A stretch of DNA of 64,000 nt from Erythroxylum novogranatense (Eukaryota; Streptophyta; Magnoliopsida; Malpighiales; Erythroxylaceae). Position 1 is the stretch's first letter. The number at the start of each line of letters is the position of its first letter. Under the pieces are notes generated by a model that worked only from the letters and a program-made list of their open reading frames with translations, was not told the origin of the DNA and did no database searches. Both the position numbers and the translations under genes were made by a program. Positions 61,548-64,000 of this stretch are shown in pieces. The stretch lies in NCBI GenBank assembly GCA_029891385.1, contig CM057233.1:54204063-54268062 (forward strand). Direction: 5' to 3'.

Positions 61548-62475
61548 TCAAGGGCTATAGAAGGAAGGTCCACATTTGCATTTCCATCCTTCGGGCTCAT
61601 AATTTGCGTAGTGAACACCCAAATGGGCATGAACTTTGCTGGTTGTGGGAACCTGAATTGCTTTACATGGTGTGCAGCCATAGCACTTGTGTTCACAGCT
61701 TGGTGGGCTTGAACCTACTTTGCCAAACCCTCTTGTGTATGCTGCTTCACTTGTTCCTGCAACTCCTTTTTCCATGATTTTGTTTCCCTTCAGGATTGGA
61801 AGTTGATCATGTTGTCAACTTTCTTGGTTTTTCCCCAACTTTCATGGGATCGTTTTGAAGAAAAGAAAATGGCAGAGAAAATAAGCGAGGTTGTGAAGCT
61901 ACCTGCTTTGTGCTCACCTCAGAGACAGAATTTGAGACCAAAGAAACTTGTGAAGACTCTTGGATATGGCCTGTCGCTGATCAAGAAAGCATTTAACATT
62001 ATTACTTATAGAAGTCTCTCAGGATCAGAAATGATCCTGGAAAAATGTATCCCTTAAAAAACTAACGTCAAGTTCTAGTATAGATAAGGAAAAAATGAGA
62101 AACTTCAGATTAAGTTATACAATAAGCAATTATCTGAGGATGCTGAAAGTGGCTCTGCAAAAGTGATTCCTGAAGAATCTGATGTTTAAGAACAGACAAG
62201 TTCAGGAAGAACTGTGAAACCAGGGAGGCCAACAAAATTGTTTTTCACTGCAACTAGGAAGGAGAGTACATTGCATGGAGTGTTTTACGTTGTTAAAAAA
62301 TGCGTCAACTGACATGAATTAGCATAGGTTACAAAACAAAAGATATAGAATCATTATATAACGAACCTGGAGGATTAGCTCCAACATCATCATTAGCTGC
62401 AAAATGTCTAGTGGTTGCAGAAGCCAAACTCAATACTTGTAGTGCTAATAAGAAAAAACAGTGTCTTGATCCCAT
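61548..62475 (-). CDS. EPFL: EPIDERMAL PATTERNING FACTOR-like secreted cysteine-rich peptide, two exons
   Basis: EPF/EPFL peptides are secreted ligands of ERECTA-family receptor kinases that shape stomatal pattern, inflorescence or organ growth (family knowledge). Exon 1 is 62475-62367: MGSRHCFFLLALQVLSLASA is a clear signal peptide. The donor is GTTCGT; exon 2 starts at 61756 after TTGCAG and ends at TGA 61548. Total 318 nt, 105 aa, phases match. The mature end has six cysteines: SSPPSCEHKCYGCTPC, then VPTTSK, and NYEPEGWKCKCGPSFYSP. The loop between cysteines 4 and 5 has several histidines. An upstream in-frame ATG at 62514 would add 13 residues before the signal peptide. The inner ATG fits better. 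I cannot assign the EPFL number by eye. Confidence 0.88.
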
Positions 62476-62581
62476 CTGTATTAGGCTAATGATGATGGAA
62501 AAAAATGGTGTCAATTAAGGAGAGACAAAAGAGGGAGGCTTTGGATCACCCACACAATTTTAGGAGTCCATGTATGATTGG

Positions 62582-62597
62582 TAAATATATATATATG
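62582..62597 (-). promoter_or_regulatory. Candidate TATA box of the EPF-like gene
   Basis: An ATATATATATTT run on the minus strand about 110-120 bases upstream of the ATG at 62475, a reasonable spacing for a short 5' leader. No other evidence. Confidence 0.4.
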
Positions 62598-62599
62598 TC

Positions 62600-63520
62600 A
62601 AGGCAAAAAAGGGTTAATAAACTCATTCCTATTTCCCAGAAGGCAGCAAAGAAAGCCACAAAATTTTTCTTGGATTTCTCCTACTAGAGCTAGAGATGTT
62701 GGCTTGCTTCACTGTCAAGTGATTGAAGTTTCTTGTCAAATAGTTTTTTTTTAAAAAAAAAACTTCTGAAGCCTTTCTCTTCACTTGATAACTCACTTGC
62801 AAAACCTTATCAGTAATCTCTTCTCTCTACGTCTCTCCTTTCCATCCTCTTTAACTTTCAAGACAAGCAAATCTCTCACACCCTTTCTCTAATAAGTTCA
62901 GTCTAGAGTGCTTGACAGGGTGGTCATTTTGCTCAAAATAACAGCCCCCTTTTCTGGGAGTCTGAAAAATCTGGAAGGGCCCACTTGAATCTTTGTTAAT
63001 AATTGATCTTACCTAAGCCTAGTGGCCTAGACTGGTGATCCTCGTATCCCTGCTAGTTTCATTCCTATACAAGGAAGAAAAGAATCCAGTGGCAGAGACT
63101 CGTATACACCAGTAGGAAAAGTATGATACTCGTATACATCAATTCTGAGATATTTGCAGGATTGCCAGGAAGTCATTAAATGAGTTAGTTAACAAATTAA
63201 TTGAGAGTGTAAAGGAGTCAACCTTTTTCACGGGTAGGTGGGGAGTCCGCAGGCTGATACAATCTGGTTCATCCATTTGTAACATCAAACATGATGGTAA
63301 TTAAAAGTTTCTGGTGGTCCACATTACACTGATAATATCCAGATGGTGCACACTTCTTGAGTTATGCAATTCTAACAAACACACAAATTACCCCATTCTT
63401 GTGATTGGTTATTCCTGGTACCAGCCAAGCTGCCATGTATGGTGAACCTCAGAAGCAGGCTCTTGCTTGTAACATTTCTTTCCTCAGCTTACGAGTGTGT
63501 TGGTACTTGGTATTTTGGTT
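62600..63520. other. Upstream region of the EPF-like gene, no gene seen
   Basis: Mixed composition, pyrimidine-rich on the plus strand around 62815-62890 (TCTCTTCTCTCTACGTCTCTCC). The word CTCGTATACA(C/T)CA recurs at 63099 and 63129. No ORF of note. Confidence 0.45.
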
Positions 63521-63525
63521 GATGA

Positions 63526-63899
63526 TATATAAGCACAGTTAACTTTTTACTGTGAAGCAGTTTCCAAAGCTGGAGATCTAGCAAGCTCAGAAGTTTTGCA
63601 GAAGTATGAGTGAATTATCAGCAAGAAAGTGAAAAGAGGATAAATTAGGCAGTGTTTTTTGATATTTGTGTTAATTTGAGTGATTTGATTATTCAAACTT
63701 TCTTTCAGTACTTCCTTCGCCTACAAAGAGAGTGAAACAAAGCAAAGCAATGGACAAACCAAAGTTTTCAGACTATGCCCATAGGCTCCATCGATCAACC
63801 TATCAGATAAGATTTTCTGTTTCAGTGTTTTTATCATATTCTATTAAATTTTATCCACATATTTATGTAGACTTATATAAATATACGGATAAAATTTAA
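63526..63899 (+). other. Possible start of a plus-strand transcript
   Basis: TATATAA at 63526-63532 is followed after about 200 bases by an ATG in good context (AAGCAATGGAC, ATG at 63750). It opens 49 codons (MDKPKFSDYAHRLHRSTYQ...) to TAA at 63897. A T-rich tract ending TTTCTTTCAG (63699-63708) could be an intron end in the leader. The frame has no known match and its second half lies in a palindrome, so it may be no gene at all. Confidence 0.2.
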
Positions 63900-63900
63900 T
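63843..63900. repeat. 58-bp near-perfect palindrome
   Basis: ATTAAATTTTATCCACATAT (from 63843) is answered by ATATACGGATAAAATTTAAT (to 63900). The two 24-base arms differ at two positions, with a ten-base loop. It could fold as a hairpin in RNA or DNA, or be a tiny foldback element. Confidence 0.85.
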
Positions 63901-64000
63901 ATAATAAGGTTGGAACATAATAATTGAAATAGAGGATTTAATGTGTCAAACTATATCTATATTAATTGAAGCAAATTTGAACATGAGTAAGTAATAATTA

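Noticed and set aside
61529..61777. 82-codon plus-strand frame over EPF-like exon 2
   Set aside because: Antisense shadow of a well-supported exon with conserved cysteines.

Overview
The window reads as nuclear DNA of a flowering plant, probably a eudicot. Two intron-containing host genes at the right end have plant-type structure: a coatomer zeta subunit and an EPF-like secreted peptide. Most of the rest is nested LTR retrotransposons of plant Copia and Gypsy (Tat) types, with a decayed Helitron, hAT-like MITEs and AT-rich spacer. I see no prokaryotic or organellar genes, tRNA, rRNA or CRISPR.

Layout. 1-1268: part of a minus-strand Copia LTR lying in the gag region of a plus-strand Tat-type Gypsy element (Gypsy-1). 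1269-11994: Gypsy-1, with gag, protease, RT, RNase H, a second (archaeal-type) RNase H, integrase, an 80-bp tandem array, a spliced antisense ORF and the 3' LTR. A 1.28-kb tandem duplication inside pol is the striking feature. 12000-16073: AT-rich spacer with small tandem repeats and a hAT-like MITE. 16074-48516: a second, related Tat element (Gypsy-2), bounded by 412/419-bp LTRs and the target duplication ATAAT. It is inflated to 32 kb by insertions. Copia-A and a SIRE-like Copia-D (23454-35977, both minus strand) break its antisense ORF, and Copia-B (37995-47757, plus strand, duplication GAAAG) sits in its 3' untranslated region. 48522-50490: AT-rich spacer holding a (TA)n palindrome and a SINE-like piece. 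50497-57330: remains of a Helitron Rep gene, split by a short Copia-C element (51537-56205, minus strand, duplication GTCCT). 58060-60746: zeta-COP gene. 61548-62475: EPF-like gene. 62500-64000: mostly non-coding.

How the parts relate. No retroelement here looks able to move by itself. All carry stops, frameshifts or lost catalytic residues, and many stops are C-to-T type changes in CAG, CAA, CGA or TGG codons, as expected for old methylated DNA. Each insertion can be dated relative to its host element from its target duplication. The least ordinary structures are: (1) the 33,826 junction, where a truncated SIRE-like element meets a second copy of the Gypsy-2 antisense ORF plus Copia LTR; (2) the Gypsy-1 pol duplication; (3) arrays of the palindrome AAGTCGACTT at the start of one Copia LTR type and again in the Copia-B leader; (4) an antisense ORF with a conserved small intron in both Tat elements. 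Both host genes appear intact after splicing and lie head to tail on the minus strand.
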